Positions 21,223 through 33,800 of a stretch of 64,000 nucleotides of DNA are shown one piece after another; positions within the stretch are counted from its first letter, which is position 1, and every line of letters starts with the position of its first letter. The position numbers and the translations under genes are program-made. The stretch is taken from assembly GCA_036429605.1 (NCBI GenBank), contig JAVFKD010000015.1, forward strand, positions 3,123,421 through 3,187,420, in the 5' to 3' direction. The DNA comes from Cladobotryum mycophilum (taxonomy: Eukaryota; Ascomycota; Sordariomycetes; Hypocreales; Hypocreaceae). The notes beneath the pieces are model-generated. The model had not been told where the DNA came from. It saw nothing but the letters and a program-made list of their open reading frames with translations, and made no database searches.

Positions 21223-22274
21223 GTTTCTCCTTGGCTGCGTGTGTGTATCCATCTTGGAATGGGAAGGTTTACGCCGGGTTATGCAACGGCTGATAGAAAG
21301 GTGGAGGGGGGAATAGCCACTGGCGACTGCTACAATGGATTGCTTCTGCAGCTCCGGAAATGTACGCATACATTTCCTTGTCCTACCTAGGTAAAGAGGG
21401 CATGGCATGCAAGGAATATCCCGCCGCCACTGACTCTGTCTCTCCATGTCCGATGCTTCAGCACCAGATTGATTGTAAAGTTGCAAGGGGAGAGGGAGAG
21501 AGAGGGGTTGGGGATGGCCTGAAAAATATTCCGCAGGCAAGGGTCAGATGGCCCGGCTTGAAGACTCGGCAATCGTCTCGAGTACGTACTATGAACATCT
21601 CTCTCTGCAACCAAGTCTGTCCTCCATACAAAAAAGATATGCATGCTGCTGACCGGGCTGTTTGCCGTTGCCAAGCTCCCGTCAGTTTCTTACACTGCAT
21701 GTCTTGGTAGGTACCCGCAAAATGTGGAGGAGAGGCGCATTGGCATGGAGAGTCGGGAATGACAACGGCAATGATGATGATGATGCTGATGCATGGAATT
21801 GGGTTGATACTGATTGGCTGAATTGAAGTCTTGCAACGCAGCCTCGGTATGCGTATCTGTGTCTCGAGTAATGACTTTGCATTCGTTATAGAAAGCATTC
21901 TTCTTCTTCATATTATTTATCCTAGACTAAAGAAATTATGCGATGTGAATTGGATTGACGGCAACTGGAGGCTGACATCCATTGGTAGCCCGGCTGGGGA
22001 TCTTCACGTTGCTCTCACGACACATCATATATACCTACCCTAGAGCATATCCAAAGATGGTCGAAATAAAACATTCACAACACCAAAATATGAGAAAACG
22101 CATGTGTATGTGCAAATGACAATCAGCAAAGTTTTAATTGTCGTAGCCGTCTGTTTTTGTTTCAGACTTGCAAGTTTCCTATGAAACACCAATCATCCGT
22201 AATCATGATCATCATCTTTTCATGAATCATTTTTCTCATCACCCCGGTTGTCAACCTCCCTTCGTCCATGACGC

Positions 22275-22849
22275 TTATTCAAGGTCATCTTCAGAGACCA
22301 CCGCCCAGTCCTCATCAACCTCATCCTGATCCTCGTCAATGGCAATGCATTGGCTGAACATCTCATTGAGAGATGGGATGATGACAAAGTCATCAGATGG
22401 TGATGTTTGTTTATTTGTGTTTTTTTTGAGGCGACTGTCACTGTCACGAGTTAGTCTTGATACTGAAAGCGGCCATCCACTGCTAGACGGCGATTACTAT
22501 GACAAGTGACTTACCCTTGGTGGTGATGTCGGGCTTTTCCACAGCTGGAGCGAAAGGCTCGACAGCCTTGGTAGCAGGTGCGCGTGGCTTCTTGTTGCCG
22601 ACAGCGCCCTTTGGGGCAACGTTCGTACTCGCTGGTGTGATTTTCTCAGCGGACTTGACGGATGGCTGCTGGAGCTGTTGAAAGTGTTAGAAGATCATCT
22701 CGCCAAATCATTTGTGATGCCTTTCAGAGCATAAAGTAACTTACCCAGGCCATCGCTCCCCTCATAGCTGCACGAGCTTCATCATTGTTCGCACCGACAG
22801 CTGGGCTGACCCGGTTGGCTTGAACGGTTGCAGAGGTGTAAGAAGACAT
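22275..22849 (-). CDS. Small acidic hypothetical protein, three exons
   Basis: Exons 22745-22849, 22515-22674 and 22275-22462 give 150 residues. Intron 1 starts GTAAGT and ends CAACAG; intron 2 starts GTAAGT and ends TTTCAG at 22463. Using that acceptor, rather than the GACAG further on, keeps the frame that ends in an acidic C-terminus (DEDQDEVDEDWAVVSEDD). The middle is Lys/Pro/Ala-rich and probably disordered. The acidic tail with a single Trp resembles a protein-binding motif, but no family is recognised. Confidence 0.55.
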
Positions 22850-23926
22850 GATATCTTGTGGAAATGTGATGATGAAGTGTGTTTGTTTAGGATAGGTATC
22901 CTATGAAGAGAATTGTTAGAGGTCAAAGAAGAAGATAACAAAGCAACAAAGAGATGACATACCTTTGCGTCTTTTGGACTGCGTAGAGAGGAATGTTTGT
23001 TTGTTTTGTGTAACAAGGAGACTTTGTGGATATCAGTCCGATGTTGTGTAAAGATTGTGATTGTGATTGTGGTTGTTGTTGTGTGATGCAAAGAGGAAGA
23101 AGGAAGAGGCTGAGGCGAAGAAAGGGTTCTTATAGCAACCCTCTGGCACTAGGGCAACGCGAAATAGGAACGAAGTGAATTGATCACAACTCTCGATACC
23201 AACCATAACAAACCTGTGGGGCTATTGTACCGCGTTGATCGATAGCTACACGCGTTGAAGTCAATTCACTTTGGTCCTTTAGGGGGTAGTTATGATTGTA
23301 GTGCACTTGTGTTGACAGCTGGCGGTCCTTGGGACTTGTTGTAGTGATGGCTTCCCCTGTGGCCGGGTGCTTGGGGTTACTACACACGCTACGGTTGAAG
23401 TACGCGCAAGGGAAGATGACGGATGCTGCCTGCTCTTTGCAGACTTTGCGATTAGTTGCCTAATCTCAGGTAATGAAACCCCCGAGTAGGTTCATGAAGT
23501 GAGAGTTGGTAGAGATGATCATTCTGATACTTGAGGCAGCCCCCTAATTGCCCTGAAAGTCATGAAGAAAACATTACAACTTCCCTAGTTTGCATGTGAT
23601 TGACTTCTAATGTGCGACTACAAATAATCTTCACCATGGATACGAATAATGTTGTATAGGAGCGTGATTCTGGGTTGAAGTTGCTTGTCACAATAGGGGT
23701 CTCTGAATTACTAGTGTAATCGTAACACTGAGTCTTGTTGGATCACGTAGGGAGCGTTGTTGGAAGGGCTAAACTAGTTCATAATATGATCATGTACGTG
23801 AAGAAGATATATGCTTTTGGTTGTTCAAAAGCCCTGTGATCGAGCCAGTATACATCGCACCCCTGACCAGAGATGCATGATCGATGGAACAATTTCCTCT
23901 CCTCTTATATCTATGTACGCCATAGT
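22850..23926. other. Intergenic, about 1.1 kb
   Basis: Holds the promoter side of the small acidic protein, possibly with a 5' UTR intron near 22900-22965, and the 3' end of bioDA. No supported gene. Confidence 0.45.
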
Positions 23927-26566
23927 CTATGACTGCAACCCTCTCTCGAGCAATGCGCTTATCTGGCTGATGCTGTCTTGTGTCGTCTTCTGACCAGCCA
24001 TAACGTATAGCACGTTACCGAGCACTCTGCAGTGCACATTCCAAGGGCCGTTGGCAGCAACTTCGCCCTGATCGAGGAGAGATCGCAGACCAAGAGCGGC
24101 GTTGCTAAAGTAACCACTCCACCCAGTTGAATCCTTCATGTGAATAGCGATAACGCTACCGATGGCCCAAACCCCCGACACTCGAGTGGTATTCCGTGAA
24201 AGATCTTCTACGAGACTGCGAGGCCAAACCGACCATACTTCGTCATGCTGTCCGTCATTTCCATCTTTAGATTGTACAGGATCGATCCATCCCTGTGCCT
24301 TGGCCCAGTCCCATTCACCGTTCTGTTCCATCTTCTGCATCTCCTTGACGGACTCGAGAGCAACCTGGCAGCCTACGGGATGAGCCGTGTAACTGTGTCC
24401 GTGCAGGAGCGCATCGGTCTTTTCGTCGCTTAGGAAAACCTTGAAGATGCTTTCGGATGCCAACGTTGTGCACAGGGGTACAAGTCCTCCGGTGAGGAGC
24501 TTGGCGTGAACCGAGATATCCGCATTGACACCGAGGAAGGAAGAAGAGGTGAAGCGACCAACACGGTACAAGCCGGTGAAGACCTCGTCAAAGATGATGG
24601 GGAGACCGGTCCAAGGATTGGGATCGTCGCTGGTGGGAGTAGCTGGCTTGCCCGACTTGCTGAAGAGATGCGCCGAGCGGCGTACAACGTTGACCAAAGC
24701 TCGTTGGAAGAGAGGATCGCTGAGGTGATATGTTAGCTTCATTGGGAAGGAAAAACCATTCAGTGAATTACTTACGCCAATTGCATGCCACCAGCGCCGA
24801 GGATAACGGGTTCAAGAATGAGGGAACCAAATCGACGACCTTGAGCCTGAAGACCTTCCAGCGTCTTTGTGATGAACTTCTCATAGATAATGTGGTCGCC
24901 CCTTTGTTCTCTGCCCTGAATGTCGAAGATGTCCCTCAAAGAGCCGAATCCGCTATCCGTTCCAAGGTCCTCCCTCAAATCATCAGGCACACGAACTTGC
25001 CAAACACCGTCAACGCACATAACGACAGGGTAGTCGAACCAGTATCCCTTGCTATCATACCACTCAATCTTTGCGTTAAACCCGCTGGGCTCAGCAGAGT
25101 CCAAAGCGCCGATGGTATCGCCGTGATAACTACCCTTCAATCCCAAGACACCGAGCTTCTCGTCTGCGTCCCAGCCGTATCGCAGCTTGGCCGCTCGAAG
25201 GCCCATCTTCAGACCGACTTCGATACCGGTGCTTCCATTGTCAGAGAAGAAGACGCGAGAAAGACGATCACTCTTCATGCCGTCGAGGAGGGTCTCGGTG
25301 AGAGCAAGGGCGGGCTCTTGAACTGCGCTGGGGAAAATGACGTGTCCGTATCGACCTGCGGCATAGGCAGCGGCCAGTGTGAGCTTGGTGTTGCCATGAC
25401 CGAGACCTTGTGTCCACCACGATGCCGATCCATCAAAAGAAGCTCTGATGAGTGATTCGTCTGCCGTGGAACTGTTTCTATGGGATGGGCTCAAGGTTTG
25501 GAAATAATCCCCATGAGCCGAGTCAATGACCATGACGTCCTCTGGAGGAATTAGTTTATGCTGAGTGAAAGGGAACCAGATGCTCTCGAGTGCCTTTCCT
25601 GGCATGGACTCGAGGCGAGCGATGCGTTCTTCATGCCGACGGCTGAGAAGAGAAAGTATGTTCTGGGTACCGGGTTCACGAGATCTCTGATCATAGTATT
25701 CCGTCATTGCCTTTACATCTATGTCCAGCGAGTTGCCCCGTTCAGGCGGCGGCGTCATACCAGCAACCGGAATGTCATGGTGTTCCTTGAAGTAATCGGA
25801 GAGATACGAGAAGTTGTCATATTTCCCATCCTTGAAGACAAGCACGCTTTCGACATCATAACCGCGAATCTTGAGCGACTCAAAGGCTGAGATGGTCTGA
25901 GAGATACCACCAAGGCGATAATCACCAATTAGAACGACGGGAATACGGAGAGGCATGTACAGTTCAGCTTGAGTCGTTCCGGTTGGCGCGGGCGAGTGGA
26001 CTCCGCCGGCTGTCTCGAGGAACAGCCATCCTTTTCCTTGGCTTGCACAGTCGGCAGCAAATTCTCGGCATTGGGCCAAGAGGGTTTCATTCGAGGAGAT
26101 AGCCTTGATTTGCCGTTGGTCAATATTACTATCCCCAAGCTAGGATTTCATTATCACGTACCAAGCCTGATGTCTGGGCGGCAAGATGGGGGCTCACAGG
26201 CAAGCCATATTGAACCAGTGTTTTAAAAGACACATCGGGGGCAAACCTTTGAATATGACTACCGACCAGAACCCGTTAGACTGAAAGACAAGGGATACGA
26301 GGCCGGGTTTCTCTTCTAATCACAGTCAATTACGGGGCACTCCCTCCAAAGGACGTCAATTTCATGCTCTTACACCGATCATCTGCTTCAGAATCAGGGC
26401 CTGTAGACACTGGCTTCAAAAAAGTCACAGTTTCATTCTCCCAGAGCTTCTTCGCGGACCTGGTGAGCAGAGTAGTAAACACCGTCTTTCCAACCTCTGT
26501 ATTGGCTCCGAATACCTGGAAAGCTCTCAATGAGCGCCAGAGCACTGCTGCCAACGGCGACTTCAT
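23927..26566 (-). CDS. bioDA: Bifunctional dethiobiotin synthetase / DAPA aminotransferase
   Basis: Exons 26376-26566, 26162-26258, 24776-26103 and 23927-24719 join to 802 residues. The N-terminal BioD part has the P-loop GANTEVGKT, the substrate segment LKPVSTGP and LETAGGVHSP. The C-terminal BioA part has the class III aminotransferase motifs FSDNGSTGIEVGLKM, GLKGSYHGDT, IIFDEVFTG and the PLP-lysine segment AKLLTGG. Together they turn KAPA into DAPA and then dethiobiotin. Fungal and plant fusions of this kind are reported to be mitochondrial, and the short basic N-terminus fits. Intron 2 is placed as a 58-bp intron ending AAG; this is the least certain junction. Divergent from bioF. Confidence 0.9.
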
Positions 26567-27069
26567 GGCTGTTCGTTCTCGTGAGATTCACAAAGTAGGA
26601 ACACTCATTCACGTGAAGCGGGCACGATTCATGGCTTATCGATTTTATTAGAAGATCATATTCCGAGACAGGAATTTGCAATGATCCGGAACAGGAGCAA
26701 GATAGTCCGAGAAGGAGCGGAGATGCACTCTCAAACCCCTCATCTCAACGTGTCAACAAAAATTGATTAAACACGCCCTTCGTTCCGCCGAGGAGATGCA
26801 ATGACATCGCGCACCCCCCGTATCTCCACATAAATACCCAACCAGGGGGATGTAGTGCCGTCTCCCCACCATCACGCAATTGGAAGCCAAGAGCTCTTAA
26901 GGTGAGGGAAGGATTGAGCTCTACTAATCAATGGCCTGCGATGCCATAATCTGCGCAAAGCGTTGCGTCAGGCTAATGCAGGTTGGACCCCCACGATGAT
27001 CCATCGGCCGTATTTTTTTCACATGGACGGATAATGCCGACGAGCCGTCTGGTGGTTTAAACCCGGTGT
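26567..27069. promoter_or_regulatory. Shared promoter region of bioDA and bioF
   Basis: A 0.5-kb region between the two divergent biotin genes. A bidirectional layout could let both respond to the same regulator. No specific binding motif could be assigned. Confidence 0.4.
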
Positions 27070-28558
27070 ATGGTTCTTTATGATAGACGGATGGGAAGTA
27101 ATTGGTGGGAGGGAGAGAAAGAGAGAGTCAATCGAATGGGAAAACAGGAAATGGAGAGACGAAAAAGCGGTTTAGACGAGACATTGTTGTCGTTGCTTGC
27201 TCGACGGGAAAAGCAGGGCCGGTTACGTCGATTGACAGTTCCAGCTCCGGGCATCATTGACTTTTCTTCCAATGGATACCTTTCACTCTCGTCAAATTCC
27301 GACGTTAAGCGAGCCTACCTGGAACTATTGCAGAGCTCCGAGTTAAGCTTCTCCCTGGGCTCTGGGGGTTCACGGCTTCTCGATGGGAACACGGAAGCTG
27401 CAGAGGAACTCGAGCAATGCATTGCTTCCTTCCATCGGGCACCCACAGGGCTCTTGTTCAATTCTGGGTTCGAAGCTAATACGGGGCTCTTCTCTTGTGG
27501 ACCACAGCCGGGAGACACGATTGTGTATGATGAGCTGATACATGCAAGTGTTCATGATGGCATGAAGTTGAGCCGCGCGCGCAAGGTTCCGTTTGCGCAT
27601 AATTGTGTTGAACGCAATGATGTGGATGAAACTGCGGCAAAGTTCAAGAGCCTTGATACTGTGCTTCGGCACCTCACGGAGGGTGAACAAGGCTCTGATG
27701 TTCGATCAGGCAAGAAGAATGTCTTTGTTGCTGTGGAAGGAGTCTACAGCATGGATGGTGACGTGGCAGCGCTGAAAGATATTGTTGAATGCGTTGAGAA
27801 ACGACTCCCTTTAGGGAACGGCTACATTATCGTTGATGAAGCTCATTCCACTGGCATATTTGGGGAGCTAGGTCGAGGCCTGGTTTGCCAACTTGGACTT
27901 GAGGATCGTGTATGGGCTAGGGTTCATACTTTTGGTAAAGCCATGGGCTGTTCAGGTGGTAAGTTGCTACCTTTGCATGCTTTACTGCATTCCTTGATTA
28001 ACATCAAAGTCAGCAATTATTCTTTGTTCACCAACAACACGAAGATATATCTTCAACTATGCGAGAAGCTTCATCTACACGACAGCAATGGGCTTCCCTG
28101 CTCTTGCGAGTATACGGACAGCCTACCGATTTCTCGCTGAGGGGCACGCCGAGCCCTTGTTGTGCAATCTGCAATCTTTGATCCGGAACACGCATCGACT
28201 CCTGATCGATGTTGTTACTCGTCAACGGCCGCATCATTCGCTCCTACGAATAAATTTTGAGCCTCCGGAATCTCCTGTTATTCCTCTCTTTAGCATGAAG
28301 GCGCGAAGCTTGGCGACATATTGTCAAGGCAAGGGCTTCATGCTTCGTCCCATTGTGGCCCCGACAGTGCCTCATGGGACTGACAGGGTCAGGCTCTGTC
28401 TTCATGCTGGAAATACATTGGCAGAAGTATATGGCCTTTGCAAGGTTCTAGAGGAGTGGGTTTGCGAACAGCGAGGTGTAGCAAATGCACGACCTCCGGT
28501 GTCTGCTCCAACAATAAGTGCAGAGGCAAGCTCAATAGTGTACAAGAGTAGACTCTGA
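27070..28558 (+). CDS. bioF: 8-amino-7-oxononanoate (KAPA) synthase with peroxisomal signal
   Basis: Exons 27070-27958 and 28014-28558 join to 477 residues. The intron has a GTAAGT donor, a GATTAAC branch and a CAG acceptor. Alpha-oxoamine synthase motifs are present: IDFSSNGYLSLS, GSGGSRLLDGN, VYSMDGDVA, VDEAHSTGI and the PLP-lysine motif HTFGKAMG. It condenses pimeloyl-CoA with alanine. The last three residues are SRL, a type 1 peroxisomal signal, in line with reports that fungal KAPA synthase acts in peroxisomes. ATG 27136 (MGKQEM) is an alternative start that gives 455 residues, nearer the usual length. Confidence 0.88.
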
Positions 28559-28627
28559 AATATACTGATCAATGTGCAATCTATTCCATATATCTAATAT
28601 TGTCGACTCATCCTTGGAATGTAACAG

Positions 28628-29968
28628 CTACTGTGTGATTGCGTGAATGTCTGAAGCCCCACTGACAGGCTTCTTGTCAAAGCTCTTCATCGGTTCCAAG
28701 CCCCATCGCCCAAACATGGCGTTATCCTCGTCCCAGTCATTGCAATCCGTCGTCAACATCTTTTCGCCGGTGAAGATGGCGTTGGCGCCGGCCATGAAGC
28801 ACATTGCCTGCTTCTCCTCAGACATGGTCTTTCTTCCTGCTGCGATGCGAATAATGGTGGCGGGCATGAGAAGTCGGGCGGTCGCAATTGTTCGTAGCAT
28901 GCTCGTGAATGCGATTGGCTCTCTGTCACCTAGAGGAGTGCCCTTGATTGGAACGAGGGCATTGACGGGGAAGCTCTCTGGGTGGGAGGGCAGCGTGGAT
29001 ACCGTGTACAGTAGGCCGATGCGATCTTCCGAAGACTCGCCCAGACCCAGAATACCGCCCGAGCAGACATTGATGCCTGCATCTCGGACATTATCAAGAG
29101 TCTTTAGTCGCTCGTCGTAGCTACGCGTAGAGATGATGGAAGGATAAAACTCCCGGCTCGTGTCCACGTTGTGATTGTACGCAGTAAGTCCAGCCTCCTT
29201 CAGCTGCTTCGCCTGCTCCGCATCAATCATCCCCAACGTGACGCAAACCTCCATACCCATGGCCTTGACGCCCTTGACCATGTCCGTGATATTCTTCAAG
29301 CTGTTTTTCCGCCCGCGCATGTCGCGCCACGCAGCGCCCATGCAGAACCGGGTGCTGCCATTGTCGCGGGCCTTGCGCGCAGCGGCCAAGACGGACTCGA
29401 CAGTCTCGACGCGCTGGGCGACGATGCCGGTGCCCTTTTGGTAGCGCGTCGCTTGGGCGCAGTAGGAGCAGTCCTCCGTGCAGCCGCCGGTTTTGATGTT
29501 CATGAGGGTGCATAGCTGGACTTCGCCTGGGCTGTGAAAGCGGCGATGGACGGTGCTCTAATCAAATCTTGATGAGTATGGATGTAGCTTTTTTTTTTGT
29601 TGGTATAAGATGGAATGAAATCAACATACGGCTTGGTAGGCCAGCTCAAGAAGAGGCTGATAATAAATGGCAGAGATTTCCTCTCTCGTCCAGTTCTGCC
29701 TTGGTTTTGTTGCGGCGACGGCATCAGCGAGCACTCGCTTCTTGTCCACGCCCAAGCCCCGGGGCTGCGGGGGAGGAGGCTCAGGTGCTCCAAAGTCCAG
29801 AGGAGCTTCCACCACTGAGCTGTTTGAGCGGCTCTGGCTGAAAGGAACAGCAACTCTTTGTAAAGCTGAAATTCTGCATGACAAGGGGATTGATCTTCCA
29901 GCACATCGGCCAGAAAGGCCCAATGCCCGGGCACTAGTCGCAAGTCTGGCTGTCGCAGGAACCCTCAT
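28628..29968 (-). CDS. bioB: Biotin synthase
   Basis: Exons 29630-29968 and 28628-29557 join to 422 residues. The first 50 residues are rich in Arg, Ser and Ala and lack acids, as in a mitochondrial presequence. The radical-SAM cysteines are at about 139, 143 and 146 (CTEDCSYC). Other family features are GAAWRDMRGR, AYNHNVDTSREFY, CSGGILGLGE and GANAIFTGEKMLTT. It inserts sulfur into dethiobiotin to make biotin, using 4Fe-4S and 2Fe-2S clusters. It converges on bioF with only about 70 bp between stops, completing the cluster. Confidence 0.92.
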
Positions 29969-30881
29969 TTTCGGATGATGCTCAAGCTGTTGTTGATGCT
30001 CGAGTTTGGTGGGATGGGACAGTCAAATCCCTCCAGAGCTGCCTGCTCTTTCACATGGTTTCCACAATCCATGGATGGATGGGTGGATGGATCATTGTTT
30101 AATGGATTACCTATACTGCGGCGGGCATTGGTTTGGCGGGAATTCAAGGCACGCCCTTTGTTGGGGGTGCGCAGCTCCATCTTGATTGTCATTTGTATGG
30201 GTAATTAATCCGCACTTGATGGGATCCTTGTCTCATCCATCATTCTCCACACCAACAACCCGCTCGCCCGCTCGCCTGATAACACGCGGGTCGCCACTAA
30301 ATCTGTAGCAATGAGCCTGCTAATCCCCATCAAGAAAGCCAACCGCTGTGTAGCTCCGCTGGTTATAGATTCACATTATCACAAGTTATGAGAGTTTGTT
30401 TCAAAGACACTTAATGTATGACTTCAAGCAAGAAAGCTATCCATGGGGTTTAATTGGAAGCCTTTTTGTACGACTTGTATAATTCTAGAAAAGTCTTACA
30501 ATGAGGAGACAGGCCAGTTACCGGTGATATTCATCGTAATGCCATGGTTAATGCCAATCTTTCTGCGAGCGTTTACCGACCACCTACAGTCTGCGTCGTC
30601 ATGAATGCTCTTAAGAAGAACCATGCCATTAGAGTTTCCTATCTACAAGAATAAATACGCTTCTAACTGGCCCCACGTTCCGACCATTTTTCCAGGCTGG
30701 GTACCAGTCGAGTGGCTGACCTCTCAGTTAGCCCCAGCCATCTGGGAGCATTAGGTTCTCAGTATAATCTGTTCACATTAGACATCGTTGCAAGCTACAA
30801 ATTATCGTTCTTATTCTGAAGGGTTATCGTTCACTCTAGCGAGCATACAAGTCAGTTGCTTTGCCAGTCTAGTAGACGAAA
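29969..30881. other. Intergenic, about 0.9 kb
   Basis: Promoter side of bioB and of the NACHT-WD40 gene. No coding region supported. Confidence 0.5.
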
Positions 30882-33800
30882 ATGGCCTCGATTCAACACT
30901 CGATTGTGCAAGGCCAAGCGATGGTCCAGGTCGGCAACACTCACAACGAAGTTCACCATTATGATGATAAGAGCCGCGACGAATGCCTCGAGAGACTACG
31001 CGTGACTGATCCTCGTGATGACAAACTGCATATCGAGGAGACAAAGGGTGGCCTTTTGGAAGACTCGTATCTTTGGATTCTCGACAATCCGGAATATCGA
31101 GAATGGCTCACCAACGAAGAGAGCCAACTATTATGGATCAGGGGCGATCCGGGAAAGGGGAAGACTATGCTACTGTGCGGCATAATTAACGAGTTGAAGA
31201 AGAAAGCAACAAATCGCGTTGCCTATTTCTTCTGTTAGGGAACCGACAACCGAACCAACAAAGCATCTGCGGTGCTCCGAGGCATCATATACGTTCTTGT
31301 TAAAGAGCGACCATTCCTTTTCAAGTATCTGCAAGATAAGATTGAGGGCTCGGGAGAGAAGCTCTTTGAAGATTCGAATTCATGGTGGGCCCTTTCAAAT
31401 ATCTTGGCAAATATGCTTGCAGACGAGAGGGTAGACAGGACTTTCTTGGTTATCGATGGCCTTGATGAGTGCGTCGAGGGCCTTGAATCGCTACTTAAGC
31501 TGATAGCTCAAAATTCATCCCATTCATCACGAGTCAAGTGGATCGTTAGCAGTCGCAATTGGCAAAAGATTGAGCAGCAGTTAGATCTAGCGAAGCAGAA
31601 GGGGAAGCTTTGTCTGGAGCTTAACGAATCATCTATTTCTACTGCCGTCAGCAGGTACATTGATCATCGAGTTAGCAGACTCACTCTCATGAAAACCTTG
31701 AGGGAGAATGATGCGGCCACAATTCGGCATCATTTGTGCACAAACGCCAATGACACATTTCTCTGGGTAGCTTTAGTTTGTCACGTCCTCGGGGAGACAG
31801 AGTCATCAAAGATTCTTGGCAGGCTACATGAGTTTTCTCTAAGATTAGATGCTATCTACGAACGCATGGTTAATGATATTCGAACCCTATCAAGCTACCC
31901 GGATCTTTGCATGCGCATCCTTCATCTATCGGTCATTGCTTACCGACCTCTTTGCTTGCCAGAGCTGCAGATATTTCTGGATCTGCCCGAAACAATTTCC
32001 AAAAATTCCCATTCATTGAAAGACATTATAGCCAGTTGTGGATCATTTCTCACTATTCGAAACAACACGGTATACTTTGTTCATTTATCTGCAAAGGATT
32101 TCTTTCTCAGCGGGACATCGAACAGAATACTTTTCAATGTGAAGGAACTACACTATCAGGCCTTTTCTAGCTGTGTCACGGAATTGACACGATGTTTGAA
32201 GAAAGATGTTTACTGCTTAAGGCATCCTGGATTCCCCATTGAAGATGTCATCGTGCCAGACCCCGATCCTTTGGCTGCAGCGCGGTATCCGTGCATTTAC
32301 TGGGTTGATCATCTTGTAGATGGTCTTTTCCCGGAGAAGAAAGTGGATCAAAGGATTCAACAACAGATTTACAAGTTCCTGAGCGAGAAATTAATATACT
32401 GGCTCGAAGCCCTCAGTCTCATACGTGCTCTGACACAGGGAACAAGGGCCCTGTCAAAGCTTTATCAGCTATTTGTAAGTGATCTTGCAACCTTTTGCTT
32501 TGGGTGGGATACTGATTTCTCTGGCTTAGGGTTCTTTGAAGAGGAACAAGGGACTATTCGCTCGACTACATAACTATAGAAGCTTCGATAGATACAACTC
32601 GCTTGATCTCATCCGTGACGCGCAACAGTTTACACGGGTTTTTGGATCAGCAATTGAGTGTGCACCCCTTCAGGTCTATGCCTCAGGGTTGGTGTTGAGT
32701 CCCGCTGCAAGTATTATAAGAAGCTTATTTAACAAAGATAAACCAGATTGGGTATTATTGGAAGGTGCTGGGCTTGAATCCTGGGACGATTTCTAAATCA
32801 AGTTCAGAGGCGACCACCGATATGTTGCTTCTCTTTGCTTCTCGCCTGATGGCCAGTACCTTGCATCTGGGTCCGAAAATGGCATCATCAGAATTTGGAA
32901 CGTTGCAACAGGGACGTGTTTTATCGCTCTCCAAGGTCACAAGAGTGAAGTAAATCATATTTCCTACTCACGGGACGGAACTCTACTTGCGTCCACGTCT
33001 GAAGATGTTGTGAGGATTTGGGCACGAGACAGTTGCTACTCTCCGCAGGCCTTGATCAAAAGCGGCATGACAGAATCGTTGCTCACACTCACTTTCTCTG
33101 AAGATTCCAAGTACCTGATGGCTTTGTCAAATTCCCAGTCGATGAGAATCTGGAATACTATGACAGGCCTTTGTCATACGGGATTTTCGAATTGGAAACA
33201 TACCAGCAAGGTTCTTGCCGTTGGATTTTCTTCCAGTCCGGACAAGATCATTTTTGCCACTGAATTTTGCCATACGGTGATCTGGGATGCTAAAACTAAT
33301 ACATTTCACGTATTAAATAGTCTTCAAGATGTTTCTCCACCCTTGTGCAAAGCCATTTTCTCATCTGATGGTCGTTGGTTGGCAACGTCATCAAAAGGTG
33401 GTAAACCTCTTCATGTGTATTCTGTGGTCGATCCGGTCAGAACACCAATCAATATTCCTAGACCACCCCTGGATGTTGGAGATCTATCGTTTGCTTTTTC
33501 AAGCGATGACGAAAATGTGGCTTTGAGCGGGGGTAATTGCATCACCTGGTGGAATCTACAGCAAAACAAAGGAAAACTGCGAGAAATTTCGAATTCAATG
33601 AATGAAGGTTCTCACACTACCCTCTCAAAAAATCATTTTGCTTGGGGAGGCATCGGCGGCTAGATCACGCTCATAGACCTTAACGGCCTAGAGAGGTCGA
33701 ATAACCGACGGTTACAAGCCAAACCACAGATTGAGAGTACAGTACTATCACCAAACAATCAGCGACTTGCGCAAAGCCGTTCGAACGGCCAAGCCAATAA

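Larger units (their letters stand above)
20448..22274. other. Intergenic, about 1.8 kb, with microsatellites
   Basis: Includes the P450 promoter, a GAAA repeat and a TC repeat (listed separately) and an ATG trinucleotide run near 21772. The open frames here overlap each other on both strands and show no domain or splice support. Confidence 0.5.

Noticed and set aside
21082..21898. Several overlapping frames of 95-152 codons on both strands
   Set aside because: They overlap on both strands, include microsatellite sequence, and show no domain or splice support.
22220..22447. Minus-strand frame continuing the small acidic protein through GACAG
   Set aside because: It gives a basic, unstructured tail. 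The upstream TTTCAG acceptor keeps a compositionally sensible acidic C-terminus in frame.
26140..26161. 22-bp intron in bioDA
   Set aside because: Too short for spliceosomal splicing; a 58-bp alternative keeps the frame.
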